Notes: a model not told the origin generated them from the letters alone. A stretch of 64,000 bases of DNA from Thaumasiovibrio subtropicus (GCF_019703835.1 NZ_AP023054.1:1860001-1924000), one strand, 5' to 3'. Positions 1 through 8,722 are shown, counted from the stretch's first letter. Numbers and translations are program-made.

Positions 1-87
1 ACCGAACTTCTCGGCTAGGAGATTTCGAAGCTTGATGATAACTCCCACAGTTATATCTGAGGTTACATTTGAATAGCCACCTTCTAG
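1..87 (-). other. possible 3' part of a cassette gene cut by the window edge
   Basis: The minus strand is open from just after a TAA codon (88-90) to the left edge, giving about 29 codons. The only good internal start is a GTG in the second half. I recognise no family. It lies where another leftward cassette would be expected, but such a short open frame can arise by chance. Confidence 0.2.
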
Positions 88-211
88 TTAGACAAAATGA
101 CTAATAGAGTAGACGGCTTCTTAATCCAGTACTTTGAGGTAGCTTGAGTATAGTTTTTGCCCGTTTAATCGTCCGCGTTGAAAAGCAAGGTAAACTTACT
201 CTCAACATCGC

Positions 212-514
212 TTAATTCTCACCCGTCAGCCAAGCATGAAACTCGGGATCATCTTCGATCCGGTACTCTTTATCTGCTACGGTATTACCCGGAACAGTGA
301 TGGCCTCCAACCCAGTGCCATACTCTTTCTCTATCATCATAGTATCGTAAATCAGAAAGCTAGTGGCCGGTAGCCAAATGAGATGAAAGCAAATATTGAT
401 CACTTTTCGCTTGCTTGAATAAAAAAATATGTAAATTAGGCTAAGTACAAGTGGATAAATTATCACTAGGATAACAAGCCACTGTAACTCAAGTGACACG
501 TCATCCAAAACCAT
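212..514 (-). CDS. small integral membrane cassette protein
   Basis: This is a 100-residue protein with two hydrophobic segments near residues 10-32 and 40-60, separated by a short basic loop (SSKRK). A polar, acidic C-terminal tail follows, so the likely location is the inner membrane. I do not recognise the family. It stands alone and points leftward like its neighbours, with about 125 bp of non-coding sequence upstream, as expected for one gene per integron cassette. The region on its left (88-211) should hold its attC but only degenerate arms can be seen. The start is the ATG at 514. Confidence 0.6.
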   Translation of the reverse strand: MVLDDVSLELQWLVILVIIYPLVLSLIYIFFYSSKRKVINICFHLIWLPATSFLIYDTMMIEKEYGTGLEAITVPGNTVADKEYRIEDDPEFHAWLTGEN

Positions 515-561
515 GGTTCATCCCGCATTCTCTACGACCTCTTTAAACAGCAATATCAAAA

Positions 562-593
562 CAACCAAACGACCAAACGACCAAACGACCAAG
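562..593. repeat. 8-bp minisatellite, about 3.5 units
   Basis: The unit CCAAACGA is repeated head to tail about three and a half times between two cassette genes, inside the intergenic (attC) stretch. Such a tract can slip during replication. Its role, if any, is unknown. Confidence 0.8.
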
Positions 594-640
594 TAAAATA
601 CTCTGCCACATCGCTAAATTGCTAGTGCTTTTGCTAGTTA

Positions 641-1018
641 TTAATAGGTAGGTTTTCTGCCATGAAACCGTACATAGAGTTGTTTCAATACGTCAGGGAA
701 AGTATCCCAAAATGGTGCTACTTTCTCTACAGGAACGTTGAAAAATAAGTTTTCCACAAAAGATACATCAATGCAGTCTCGCACTTCACTTTCACCATTT
801 AAATAGCTACTACGAAAAAACTCAAAGAGAGATTTATAGTCGTTCTCGGCTGAAGATACCACCATTTCGTAATTCAAAACATTTGCCAAACTACCAAACC
901 AAGAGTAGGCACACTCTGGGTTAACTTCACCCCAAAGACGAATGTGCTCAACATCAGCTTTCTTAGTAATCTTTGGAAACTGAGTTCTAAAACTCTTGTA
1001 CATACTTAAAACTGTCAT
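641..1018 (-). CDS. cassette protein, DUF7674-like
   Basis: This is a 125-residue soluble protein without signal peptide or membrane segment. The C-terminal half (motif CIDVSFVENLFF, then a Pro/Phe-rich end) recalls short proteins of the DUF7674 type found beside RHS toxins and in integrons. That assignment is from memory of the pattern and is tentative. The ATG at 1018 has AGGCGGA six bases upstream. The function is unknown. The 1019-1146 gap behind it shows AT-rich sequence that probably contains a degraded attC. Confidence 0.6.
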   Translation of the reverse strand: MTVLSMYKSFRTQFPKITKKADVEHIRLWGEVNPECAYSWFGSLANVLNYEMVVSSAENDYKSLFEFFRSSYLNGESEVRDCIDVSFVENLFFNVPVEKVAPFWDTFPDVLKQLYVRFHGRKPTY

Positions 1019-1146
1019 GACATCCGCCTAAAATCAACGTGATCTACACCAAATCTAGGTTATTATCCCCAAGAAAAATAAAGTCATTAACCCACATGTT
1101 AATGTCCATTTCGCCAATCACCATGCCAGAGTTCTAGTTAAGTGTT

Positions 1147-1521
1147 CTATGTGGAAACGCCTTGAACACAAGTATGATAAACAATATTTTGGAACTCTTT
1201 CACTGTAATGTCTTTTCTCAGCTCTGGACCATACCCCTCTTCATCAAGCTCGACGACGGGATCCACAACGTCTTCATCACTAAGCTTAATATCTAGGGTC
1301 TCTTCAATATTAATGACTACATCCAGTATAGAAAGCAGGTCGACAGAAAAGCTTTGCTGAGAAAGCGCTGCATCAACATCGACAACATCAACTGGCACAT
1401 CAGCGGTATTTGCCAGTCTCTCTATAACAAGTGTACTGACAGCATCACAATCGGCAGCAAAAGTGAGACTTGAAAAAATAACGGCTACCGTCGCTACGCA
1501 AGATAATTTTAGATTGTACAT
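1147..1521 (-). CDS. exported acyl-carrier-like cassette protein lacking the carrier serine
   Basis: This is a 124-residue protein. A signal peptide covers about residues 1-22, with basic start MYNLKL, a hydrophobic core and cleavage near FAA/DCD. Residues about 45-115 read like the acyl-carrier fold: an ALSQ...SVDLLSILDVV stretch followed by NIEETLDIKLSDEDV and a final helix beginning ITVKEF. In true carriers the second helix begins D-S-L, with phosphopantetheine on the Ser. Here the aligned triplet is D-L-L, so the attachment residue is missing. Two Cys (near residues 25 and 119) could form a disulfide after export. The start has GGAAG six bases upstream. The fold call rests on pattern similarity only and the function is unknown. 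Confidence 0.6.
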   Translation of the reverse strand: MYNLKLSCVATVAVIFSSLTFAADCDAVSTLVIERLANTADVPVDVVDVDAALSQQSFSVDLLSILDVVINIEETLDIKLSDEDVVDPVVELDEEGYGPELRKDITVKEFQNIVYHTCVQGVST

Positions 1522-1616
1522 TGATGCTTCCTTTTTTATAGCTATGAACCGTTAGTCCTAAACCAGCTACCATTCATTGCACAGGGCTAGTCAACCTATT
1601 TCTATTCGTTTAATAC

Positions 1617-2069
1617 CTATTCTACATTTTCTAAAAGCTGTGTGAGGATAGTCGTCCACTCTACTTTGGTGCACTCTGGGGTTAAAATTGGCGAAGCCTT
1701 ATACACATTGTCTCCAGCTATTCGCCCTTTGACATGAACATGATAATGCCAAACATCTTGTGTACCACACGGTTCATTGTTTTGCCAAACAGTGACGCCT
1801 TCTACTCCGGGCATTTGGCGTACCGCTATTGCAACATTCTTTGAGAGCACAGCTAAATGCGCTAATACCTCGTTAGGCAAGTCGTAAATGTTTTCATAGT
1901 AAGCCTTGGGAACGACCAATACCGTTGGCCCGGAGTTCTCATGGTGACGCAAACCTAAGCATACAAAACCCAGTTCAGACTCATAGATGACGTCGGGATC
2001 ATTACTAAGGCTTCCTGAAACCATTTTACAGAAAGGGCAGTTATAACCATCAGGCTCATGATTGTGCAT
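1617..2069 (-). CDS. HIT-family nucleotide hydrolase/transferase
   Basis: This is a 150-residue protein of the histidine triad superfamily, which hydrolyses or transfers nucleotidyl groups of the Ap4A/AMP-phosphoramidate type. The triad is visible as HYHVHV near residue 110, preceded by a conserved W-Q-N-x-E-x-x-G-T-Q region that binds phosphate. An N-terminal C-P-F-C pair (residues 11-14), together with later Cys or His residues, may bind zinc as in many HIT proteins. Start ATG 2069 has GGAG eight bases upstream. It stands alone in its cassette. The substrate is not predictable. Confidence 0.85.
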   Translation of the reverse strand: MHNHEPDGYNCPFCKMVSGSLSNDPDVIYESELGFVCLGLRHHENSGPTVLVVPKAYYENIYDLPNEVLAHLAVLSKNVAIAVRQMPGVEGVTVWQNNEPCGTQDVWHYHVHVKGRIAGDNVYKASPILTPECTKVEWTTILTQLLENVE

Positions 2070-2214
2070 ACTATCTCCAGAAGTGAGTAGCGTTTTCCAT
2101 TTCAGTCACAACTCACCTCGAGATTCAAAATCGAGTAACATACACTTCCCCTAATGAACTTCGGATTTATTGAAGTGAGCGCTGAGAGTCAACACTGCAC
2201 GACACGCTTACTTG

Positions 2215-3410
2215 CAGGGCAGGAGCATACTTTGATGGATTTATAACCCAAAGAAAACTCTTGCCCTATAATCGTCGTTCCAACCCGCTTTTTTCAGCTT
2301 CACTTTTTGACTCGGTGCACCACAGTCGCATTGCTTGAGCATATTCATCACAAAACGTCTGAATAACGCAATGTTTTCAACCGCACCATCTAAAGTGATA
2401 CGAGAGCTATCTTCTTTAAAAACAACATCTAAAACATAGTGTTGACTGTTCTCTATCCGCCAATGCTGGCGAATATAGTGGCCCAGTAGTTTGTGATTCG
2501 GCGATAAAGAACTTATGTAGTATGAGGTATCTACAGTGCCTTTACCGTTGATCACACGATGGCGTTCCACTGCTATAATGCTTCTTACCGTCGGCCACTT
2601 CTCCGACAGGTCGGCAGGCAATTTGGCCTTTAGCTGAAACACGTATCGCTCCTCGCTGCGTCCATGTTTTTCTCTTTGATTTCAGTGACTATTTTCTCCT
2701 TGCCTGCATCAAAACTGCTTGGAACTGCGCCACAACAGCCGCTCTAAGCTTAGGCTGATTATTCTTAACCTGGACAACAACATGGGCTTGCTTTTCTTTG
2801 ATTTTCTCTAATGTTTCACGCTGACAATGCAGTGCATCAACCGTGACAACGCTACCCTTTACATTAATAACATCAAGCATTTGGCGGACAATGCTTATCT
2901 CACCATTTTTAGTCTCAGTCGGCTTTTGACTCAGAACGAGACCACGCTCGGTGTCGTACGCCGTGACCAACTGCAATGCTGTTTTTCTATCGTTACGATA
3001 GGAGCCTCGAAGTACTTTTCCGTCAAAGGCGATAATGGGGCTGCTGTCCTGACCAGTTCGTTGTTCGTTTATCCAAAGAGCTAAAGCCTCAAGCAAAGAT
3101 TCGGCAACAACGGAACGCAAGATACGAGCTATCGTGTGTCTGCGAGGGATACCATGTTCGAATGGTCTGTATTTTCTTAGCCAGTCGAGCTTTTCTTCTC
3201 CATAAAATTCAATGTCTTGCCAGCCTTCGCATCCTGATGCAATGGCACTAATCACAAGGAACATCACGTCGATGATATCGTGCTTCTGGTTGATGTTCGA
3301 CCGAGTATCTTCTACAACAGATAAGTGTTCAATAAGGTTCACAATTGCTATATTTCAGAGGGTTTGGCGCAATTAGATCACATTAGCTATCAAAGTGCGA
3401 TCCCGCCCTG
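2215..3410 (-). mobile_element. ISAs1-family insertion sequence, copy 1
   Basis: This is a 1196-bp element with imperfect terminal inverted repeats that begin CAGGGC at both ends and share CTTTGAT about 16 bases in. It is flanked by a perfect 10-bp target duplication, CGCTTACTTG, at 2205-2214 and 3411-3420. It interrupts an attC, whose right end (CTTGTTAG) survives at 3421-3428. The copy at 14616-15812 is nearly identical, so both insertions are recent. Confidence 0.95.
2241..3342 (-). pseudogene. ISAs1-family DDE transposase, frameshifted (copy 1)
   Basis: Two frames (2689-3342, N-terminal; 2241-2642, C-terminal) together give an approximately 365-residue transposase. DDE-type blocks are visible at IIAFDGKVLRGS, VVTVDALHCQRET and HWRIENSQHYVLDVVF. 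Against the second copy, this one lacks one A in the run near 2710 and one T in the run near 2668. Both differences fall in homopolymers and break the frame. As read it cannot make full transposase. A sequencing error is possible because neither copy is intact and every indel is in a homopolymer. Confidence 0.85.
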
Positions 3411-3413
3411 CGC

Positions 3414-3581
3414 TTACTTGCTTGTTAGCTTTTTCAACGTCCGATCAAAGCCTAAAGCCGTAATTTCACCAGTAGCGCTATATCGTTCAACTCCAGTTTC
3501 CCACAGAGTAATACATGACTTTATTACTGTAGTAACAATATCATAATATTCGCTACCAACACCTCGGTATTTATTATTCAT
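3414..3581 (-). CDS. small cassette ORF, 55 aa, unknown
   Basis: An ATG-initiated frame (MNNKYRGVGSEYYD...) ends with TAA inside the target duplication of the adjacent IS. Because the duplicated sequence restores the same bases, the IS did not change the C-terminus. It is soluble, with no recognised family and only a weak ribosome site. It sits where a leftward cassette gene should be, immediately before an attC remnant. Confidence 0.4.
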   Translation of the reverse strand: MNNKYRGVGSEYYDIVTTVIKSCITLWETGVERYSATGEITALGFDRTLKKLTSK

Positions 3582-3690
3582 TTTGAAATATCTATAACTC
3601 TGTATACGCGAAGGGTATTCAAAGTGCGATTAAAAGCATCTGTTATTATCCAAACTATGGTTTTGCCAATACTGGCCATATCAAAAGGCA

Positions 3691-3876
3691 CTAGACTGAT
3701 AGTGTGTCATTTTTTAATCGTTTAGTGTATTTATCTTGCTCCGTTTTGTATCCCAGCCGTAACTCACCTAAGTCAATGGCACCAACACACTCCAATGCAA
3801 ATAGAGAGCGAAATACTCCCTCTCTCATAATATCAAATAAGAAATTCGCAGTTTTATACCTATCTCCAATGTTCAA
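3691..3876 (-). CDS. small cassette ORF, 61 aa, unknown
   Basis: The frame opens at a TTG (3876) preceded by AAGG seven bases upstream and ends with a basic tail. Its upstream side abuts a degraded IS110-type element (3915-4085), so the true start may have been lost. No family is recognised. Stretch 3582-3690 holds nothing else I can support. Confidence 0.4.
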   Translation of the reverse strand: MNIGDRYKTANFLFDIMREGVFRSLFALECVGAIDLGELRLGYKTEQDKYTKRLKNDTLSV

Positions 3877-3914
3877 CTAGATACCTTTACGCATTAACAA
3901 TAATTTGAGTTTCG

Positions 3915-4085
3915 TGCCAGGAAGATCTACCGCACTTAAGTGATTGCTGAAAGCCAGTGCTGGAGGTGACTCTGTCACACTCCGCCTGGTGTTGTGAGGA
4001 TAGCAAAGATCTCGGCCGGGAATACGCTTAAAAGCTTGCAGCGACGCCCACGATTGGAAGAAGAAGTTATGCAAGCTGAAGCGCC
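3915..4085 (+). repeat. degraded IS110-derived attC-embedded element
   Basis: The stretch GATCTACCGCACTTAAGTGA with the following ...CTGGAGGT and TGTCACA matches the left end and transposase start of the better copies at 12.4-16.4 kb. A later block, CTTAAAAGCTTGCAGCG, matches their middle. The rest is diverged and no frame remains. An ORF running across it on the minus strand (3877-4074) is therefore not counted as a gene. Confidence 0.6.
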
Positions 4086-4087
4086 AT

Positions 4088-4132
4088 GACCTTCTAGAGC
4101 CTTCATACGTGTCCGGTAAAATGGTTCAAGTC
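4088..4132 (-). mobile_element. terminal relic of the IS3-family element seen at 17.6-18.3 kb
   Basis: About 30 bases containing GTGTCCGGTAAAATGGTTCA match the outer end of the IS3-family remnant near 18250-18275, including the preceding CTAGAAGG/CTAGGAGG ribosome site region. No coding part is left. Confidence 0.65.
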
Positions 4133-4151
4133 CGACACCATTAAGCCCTAA

Positions 4152-4920
4152 CTAGTTGCATGCCGCTACTGAAAATGTCGAACCAATTGCACTAGCAATA
4201 CCGTTTATTATTTTACTGGTTAACCTAGCTCTGTTAATAATTATATCCAGTAGAAATACAAATATCACTGAAATATAGGCCAAATAACCTAATCCTATAT
4301 AGTCGTTGTATAGTATCGTGAAAAACCAGTCTTGACCAAAGATATAAATAGAAGAAGATATTACTGTTGATGCTACCAGCAGTAATCCAGGAACAAACAA
4401 ATGTGTATTCGCCTTTGGCTTAGCGAAGGACACAATTATGAGAGCAAGAAATACTAAAAGGTTAGAACCAAGAAATATTCGAAGATCTGTTTTTAAGTTG
4501 GCCACTATTTCGATGTATTGGCTCTTGACTATATCAGTCAAGGTGCCTTCTGCTATCTGAATACTCTTGATTTTCTCAACGTAACTAGACGCTATCGATT
4601 GCGACAAAGCCTTTTTCTTCTCGCAATCATAGTCACACATTGCTGCGACAATAGCAGAAATTTTGTCGGGGAGTTCGTTGTCCAATTTATGTTGGATTTA
4701 CTCTTTTTCGATACCTAGCTTTTGTGCAATGTTTAAAGCAGCTTCAGCGACTGTAGATTCGCTCATCGAATGCTGTTTCTGCTGCACTTCCTTCTCTATT
4801 TGAAATTTAATAAAGTCTTTAGCAGATTCTTCAAACTTATCATAGGAAATGAAAGTCAAAGAAAATAAACTGCAAAAAAACAAAACCAAACAGACCTGTC
4901 ATTTTTAATGTAATACTCAT
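4152..4920 (-). pseudogene. membrane cassette protein, broken by a frameshift and an in-frame stop
   Basis: The intact ancestor would start at ATG 4920 (AAGGA five bases upstream). It would then have a hydrophobic N-terminal segment, a charged coiled-coil-like region, the block DYDCEKKKALSQSI, and three further membrane helices in the C-terminal 100 residues. As read, a run of seven A on the + strand (4874-4880) shifts the frame after residue 15. A TAA at 4698-4700 then interrupts an otherwise continuous frame that carries on through KLDNELPDKISAI. From memory, the arrangement resembles a family of membrane proteins seen in other Vibrio integrons. Restart at TTG 4685 could still give the 177-residue C-terminal part. 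Function unknown. Confidence 0.65.
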
Positions 4921-4979
4921 AGTTTCCTTACCAAGTATCGTGAAAATAATCGAATTCAAATTATGAGCTAAAAGCATGA

Positions 4980-5234
4980 AGTGACAAGAGTATCGACTTT
5001 CCTTCACAAGTTCTTCTCACGTGTTAAACGACTCTCAACTGAAGCAAATGTGCCACCGATATGCATAGGACTTGCAGCGGCGCACACTATTAGGTGAGAG
5101 CGATATGCACATTAGTCTTAGTAAGCCCTACTGGCTGAACTCTAAAAGGCTGACAGCCATCAATATTTTGAGATCGCGTCATGTGGAACGGATACAAAAC
5201 GAAAATGCACTATCGACGACAGCGTCGTAGGTTA
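4980..5234 (+). repeat. diverged IS110-derived attC-embedded element
   Basis: CTTCACAAGTTCTTCTCACG, followed by the ATGCGTATAG-like block and the GAGATCGCGTCATGTGGAAC block, aligns with the start, middle and end of the better 505-bp copies. It ends in GGTTATGAG, the attC right end, which also supplies the stop of the next gene. Bases 4921-4980 upstream of the membrane pseudogene show nothing further. Confidence 0.65.
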
Positions 5235-6254
5235 TGAGGAGTTATCACGCTCCAATTCCCGCAGCTTACTCAATGCAAAACGTCCCCTTTCCGACACTGC
5301 AGAGGATTGATCTAATGAAAATTTTTCTGCTAATTCCTTAGCATAAACTCCAGCCCCTTCTAGATCTCGAATCAAAACCTCTGCTGACACTTTCCTCACA
5401 ACGGATGACCTATCTTCAGCAGCGCATTCTAGTAATCTCAGTACTGGCACTTTGGTCTCTAACTTACGTTCGGCGACTATAGGCGTCTTTCTTCCCTCAC
5501 AGTAACGGATATCAGTCCATATCCATTTATAGCCTTCTACCCACGCTATACGCCTTTCAAGCAAGCTTCGGTACGCTTTAGCTCGAACTGCGGGCTGTAC
5601 GGCTAGATTTGCAATTTCTGGTAAATAGTCATCAAGAATATTTGTGCGCCCAAGCTGAGAAAACAAGAATGGCATAGGCCCTGAACTTGATGATATCAAC
5701 CTCGATCTCATGGAGTTCGCAATCTCTTTCTGCGAAATGATTAGTAAGAGAATTTTCTTGTCCGCATCTTCAATCCTGCCCCAAGAGTTCCAATTTGAAA
5801 GCGCAATTAGCAAGGAATCGATTACGAAATCCGGTGCTGTCACTTTTGCCAATTCCGGTAATGACTCTCTCGCAGCGTCACGTACTTGTGGCACCCAATC
5901 ATTAAGTCGACGCACCGCAAGAGAAAAGAAGAACGTATTGGGGGCTGCTCCTCTCAATGTTCGCAAAGCTTTTTCTCTCTTGTAGCCATCCCAACTAATC
6001 AAATCCAACCAAGTTAACCGCTCTTTAGGCTTTGACCAAAACTTCCATTTGGGAGGCTCACGTTCTCTGAGTGCAAGGGAGAATTCAGTCCGAATAAATC
6101 GCTCCCAATAATCAAAACTTGTAAGTGGTAGTTGGGAGGTCACATCTATCAACGAAGACATATCAGCAACGACTTTACTGCCCGAAGTTATCGAGTATGC
6201 AAAGTCCTTGACTGCTTTAACGACGTTCTCTTCGACTACTTGAGATTTTTGCAT
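5232..6254 (-). CDS. HEAT-repeat-like cassette protein
   Basis: This is a 340-residue soluble protein made of helical pairs. Blocks such as VPQVRDAARESLPELAK (near residue 120) and SSVVRKVSAEVLIRDL (near residue 283) have the HEAT/armadillo pattern of a protein-binding scaffold. It has no membrane segment or signal peptide. At about 1 kb it is large for a cassette gene. The start ATG 6254 has GAGGAT upstream, and the stop lies within the attC core. HEAT-like cassette proteins occur in some anti-phage systems, but nothing here proves that role. Confidence 0.65.
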   Translation of the reverse strand: MQKSQVVEENVVKAVKDFAYSITSGSKVVADMSSLIDVTSQLPLTSFDYWERFIRTEFSLALREREPPKWKFWSKPKERLTWLDLISWDGYKREKALRTLRGAAPNTFFFSLAVRRLNDWVPQVRDAARESLPELAKVTAPDFVIDSLLIALSNWNSWGRIEDADKKILLLIISQKEIANSMRSRLISSSSGPMPFLFSQLGRTNILDDYLPEIANLAVQPAVRAKAYRSLLERRIAWVEGYKWIWTDIRYCEGRKTPIVAERKLETKVPVLRLLECAAEDRSSVVRKVSAEVLIRDLEGAGVYAKELAEKFSLDQSSAVSERGRFALSKLRELERDNSS

Positions 6255-6266
6255 ACTCTATAATCC

Positions 6267-6490
6267 TCACAACAAATGACATTGGCTCCCCCTCTCATGA
6301 AGATCTGCCAAAAACGATTAAGCGCTGAGAGTCTATTCTAGGGGTAACAATGCCATATTCCCTCAGTCATTATGGCGTTGACCTTGCTGAACATCAGTTC
6401 AGCATTCACATTACCAATGTTTTGAGATCGCGTCATTTGGAACGAATACAAAACTACAATGCACTATCAACCACAGAGTCGTTGATTATA
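6267..6490 (+). repeat. short, diverged IS110-derived attC-embedded element
   Basis: The left end (CAAATGACATTGGCTCCCCC) and the transposase-start region (GTTGACCTTGCTGAACATCA) match the 505-bp copies. The middle is missing, and the end block GAGATCGCGTCATTTGGAAC closes it. At about 224 bp it is a further-shortened version. Confidence 0.7.
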
Positions 6491-6499
6491 CGAGAAATT

Positions 6500-6772
6500 T
6501 TAGCTTGCCGATGACTGTTCAGATGCGCTTACTTTAGGCTCTTTCTCTGGCGTCGACCATTTGATGATCGCTCTAAGATTCATTGAAAAAAAGATGATAT
6601 TTGCAACTATCATTGCGACACTGCCAGTAAGATAACCAACAGCTATCCAACTCGTATTGCCGCACATCATTAAAATGAACCCAATTTTGTTCTTATTTCC
6701 AATTTGCCAAATAGCAAGAAACGTAAGTACCATAGCAATCCAGTCGATTCCATAGTACTGAAAATATTCCAT
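6500..6772 (-). CDS. small PnuC/SWEET-like membrane cassette protein
   Basis: This is a 90-residue protein with three hydrophobic helices (about 8-25, 30-48 and 52-68). It has a conserved-looking CGNTSWIAVGYLTG stretch and a charged, Ser-rich tail. The N-x-x-W...G pattern and three-helix layout recall half-transporters of the PnuC/SemiSWEET type, but it could be an unrelated small membrane protein. The ribosome site is strong (GGAGGA six bases before ATG 6772). Confidence 0.55.
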   Translation of the reverse strand: MEYFQYYGIDWIAMVLTFLAIWQIGNKNKIGFILMMCGNTSWIAVGYLTGSVAMIVANIIFFSMNLRAIIKWSTPEKEPKVSASEQSSAS

Positions 6773-6788
6773 TTATCCTCCTAGCACA

Positions 6789-6936
6789 TAACGCTTTGCT
6801 CTCGAGCCCCTCATTTATCCTTTTCTGAACAATGAGATGAATGCACATCGCCTACTCTGGTCCAATGATTCGAGACAACATCATGTGGGACGAAAGTATG
6901 GCTATGCATTAGCTATGGACGCTTTAGTCGTTTGTT
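6789..6936. repeat. attC position carrying a 148-bp IS110-derived remnant
   Basis: The left arm TAACGCTTTGCTCTCGAGCC and the right block CATCATGTGGGACGAAAGTA ending CTTTAGTCGTTTGTTAG bracket a very short interior. The right 70 bases match the 3' end of the IS110 transposase region in the 505-bp copies. It may also serve as the attC of the NERD cassette on its right. Confidence 0.6.
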
Positions 6937-7708
6937 AGTTGAATTCTTCCACCGACCTACACCTAGGAAAAGAGGAACAACCCCAAAACTGCTTACCCTT
7001 ATTTTCACCACGCTTTGTTTCACGCACAACCATTTCAGAGCCACAACGTGAGCAATGCTTTACGTTTCCTTTTAAAGCGACCAGATTTTTAACATGTTGC
7101 CTATGCTTTAAATCTGTAACCACGCCTTTTCTTAGCTTAACTTCACAGATAGCGGCAATAATTTCACCGTATTCATCTTCTGAGAATACTGGCTGCGTGA
7201 ATTGCTTTATGTAATCCACGCAACCTCGGGCGTAAGTAACATTGTTAGGCATATCAGTTTTAAACTTACTGTCACCGATAAAAACGATGACCGAGTGTAA
7301 CTTAGATGAATCTATGTCCAACAAAGACTCTAGAGTTTTGACATGTTTATAATTTTGATGAAGCGGATTCTGAAATTTAGAAGTATGCCGGTATATTTTT
7401 TGAGTCCATTGTTTTTGACTTTTTGAGCCAAAGATCCACCCTTTCATATTTTTAGTTTCAACAACAAAAATACCAAACTTAGAGACAACAATATGGTCGA
7501 TTTGTGTTGTACCATCTTTCGTGGGTAACGTGACATCTTTAACCAACGTATAATCAGACTCAGAGAGCTGTGACAACAGTCTGTTTACCAAGAACTCGCC
7601 AAACTTACCTTTAAACCACCGACTCTTGAGTATCGATAAAATAAGTAGCAGAGGAATGATGTACCAAACTTGAGCTAAAGCGCCTAGCAGTAGTCCTAAA
7701 ATATTCAT
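6935..7708 (-). CDS. NERD nuclease-like protein with topoisomerase zinc ribbon
   Basis: This is a 257-residue protein. Residues about 1-28 form an N-terminal membrane helix. About 34-150 are a NERD (nuclease-related) domain with GKFGEFLVNRLL, then IDHIVVSKFGIFVVETKN, which carries the D...E-x-K pattern of PD-(D/E)XK nucleases. The C-terminal 40 residues are a four-Cys zinc ribbon (CSRCG ... GCSSFPRC) like the DNA-binding fingers of topoisomerase I. A membrane-anchored DNA-processing role is plausible. SD AAGGA precedes ATG 7708. It is a single-gene cassette. Confidence 0.85.
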   Translation of the reverse strand: MNILGLLLGALAQVWYIIPLLLILSILKSRWFKGKFGEFLVNRLLSQLSESDYTLVKDVTLPTKDGTTQIDHIVVSKFGIFVVETKNMKGWIFGSKSQKQWTQKIYRHTSKFQNPLHQNYKHVKTLESLLDIDSSKLHSVIVFIGDSKFKTDMPNNVTYARGCVDYIKQFTQPVFSEDEYGEIIAAICEVKLRKGVVTDLKHRQHVKNLVALKGNVKHCSRCGSEMVVRETKRGENKGKQFWGCSSFPRCRSVEEFN

Positions 7709-8003
7709 GAATCGTCCTTATTCCACTAGCCCTTGCAATGAAATGCTTCTTGCCGAATCAGCAAAGTACACAACACTTTAAAACAAAACCGCTGAGCTTA
7801 TCGGGTGTGTTGACGCGCTTGTTATGAGCGATACTCAGCATTTCGATACAGTTTAACTAATCTTACTCTTGGTAGACACTTAACTTCTGGCGCACTATCA
7901 ACGAATTACGACATAGATGAGGCATCAGAGCGACTTATAGATAGCGTTAAGTCGGATGAAAACATCACTTTAAACTCACCATTGACGGCTTAGTTGTTTG
8001 TTA
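7709..8003. other. attC-like stretch without a gene
   Basis: I find no supportable coding frame. The segment ending GACGCGCTTGTTATGAG (about 7815-7836) looks like an attC right end. A second right end, GGCTTAGTTGTTTGTTA, closes the stretch at 8003 and matches the tail of the IS110-derived elements. An emptied or gene-less cassette may lie between them. Confidence 0.4.
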
Positions 8004-8010
8004 AATTGCT

Positions 8011-8706
8011 TTACCAAGGAAGCAAACCCGTTTCTACACTTACGTAGTCACGATTTTTTAATTGCTTGCTTTCTACCAAATGGAAAATTCGACCAGCTGA
8101 TTCTTTTGGTGACATGTGAGCATCATTTGAACCCATAGTGGTCAATAGTCTACCTGGATGTATTGCGACCACTTTTATGCCTTTGTCTTCGAGATCGTCA
8201 GCAAGGCACAGAGTCAGCATATTTTGTGCTGCTTTACTTATGCGATATGAATATGAACACCCTGATCCTTTCGCAGCCAATTCAGACTGCATCTTAAGTG
8301 ATCCTCTCCGAGAACTAATGTTTATGATTAATGCCTCTTCTGAAAGCAGCAGTGAGTTCAAACTACCTTTCACAGTAGACAAAACAGCAACACAGTTAGT
8401 CTCAAATTCTTTTCGCAGATGTTCAGGAAGAGTAAGTTCTAACGTTGGCGCATTTGTACCCGAACCCGCGTTATTTACAACCAAGTCAAGAGGCACGAGT
8501 TCCAACCACTCACTTAACTTTGACGCATAGCTATCACATGTCACATCGCTGATTAAGAATTCAGCGTTCGGGAAAGTCGTTGCCAATTCAGACTTAGCGG
8601 CGTTAGTGCGCACAACCAAGTATAAACCGTAGCCATGCTTATCAAACTCATGAGCTAGAGCTAGTCCTAATCCACGATTTGCTCCTGTAATTAGTACGTT
8701 TTTCAT
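8011..8706 (-). CDS. short-chain dehydrogenase/reductase (SDR)
   Basis: This is a 231-residue NAD(P)-dependent oxidoreductase of the classical SDR family. The Rossmann dinucleotide site TGANRGLGLAL is at residues about 7-17, NNAGSG near 80, the catalytic Ser in the INISSRRG strand, and the active-site Y-x-x-x-K as SYRISK. ATG 8706 is preferred over the upstream ATG because GGAG lies five bases before it and the Rossmann strand follows immediately. It is encoded alone in the cassette. The substrate is unknown. Confidence 0.85.
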   Translation of the reverse strand: MKNVLITGANRGLGLALAHEFDKHGYGLYLVVRTNAAKSELATTFPNAEFLISDVTCDSYASKLSEWLELVPLDLVVNNAGSGTNAPTLELTLPEHLRKEFETNCVAVLSTVKGSLNSLLLSEEALIINISSRRGSLKMQSELAAKGSGCSYSYRISKAAQNMLTLCLADDLEDKGIKVVAIHPGRLLTTMGSNDAHMSPKESAGRIFHLVESKQLKNRDYVSVETGLLPW

Positions 8707-8722
8707 ATCGCTCCATGGCAAT

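Noticed and set aside
2827..3546. Plus-strand ORFs inside and beside ISAs1 copy 1
   Set aside because: Antisense shadows of the transposase and of the small 55-aa cassette ORF.
3877..4074. 65-codon minus-strand ORF
   Set aside because: It crosses a degraded IS110-derived element and an IS3 end relic; composition is not protein-like.
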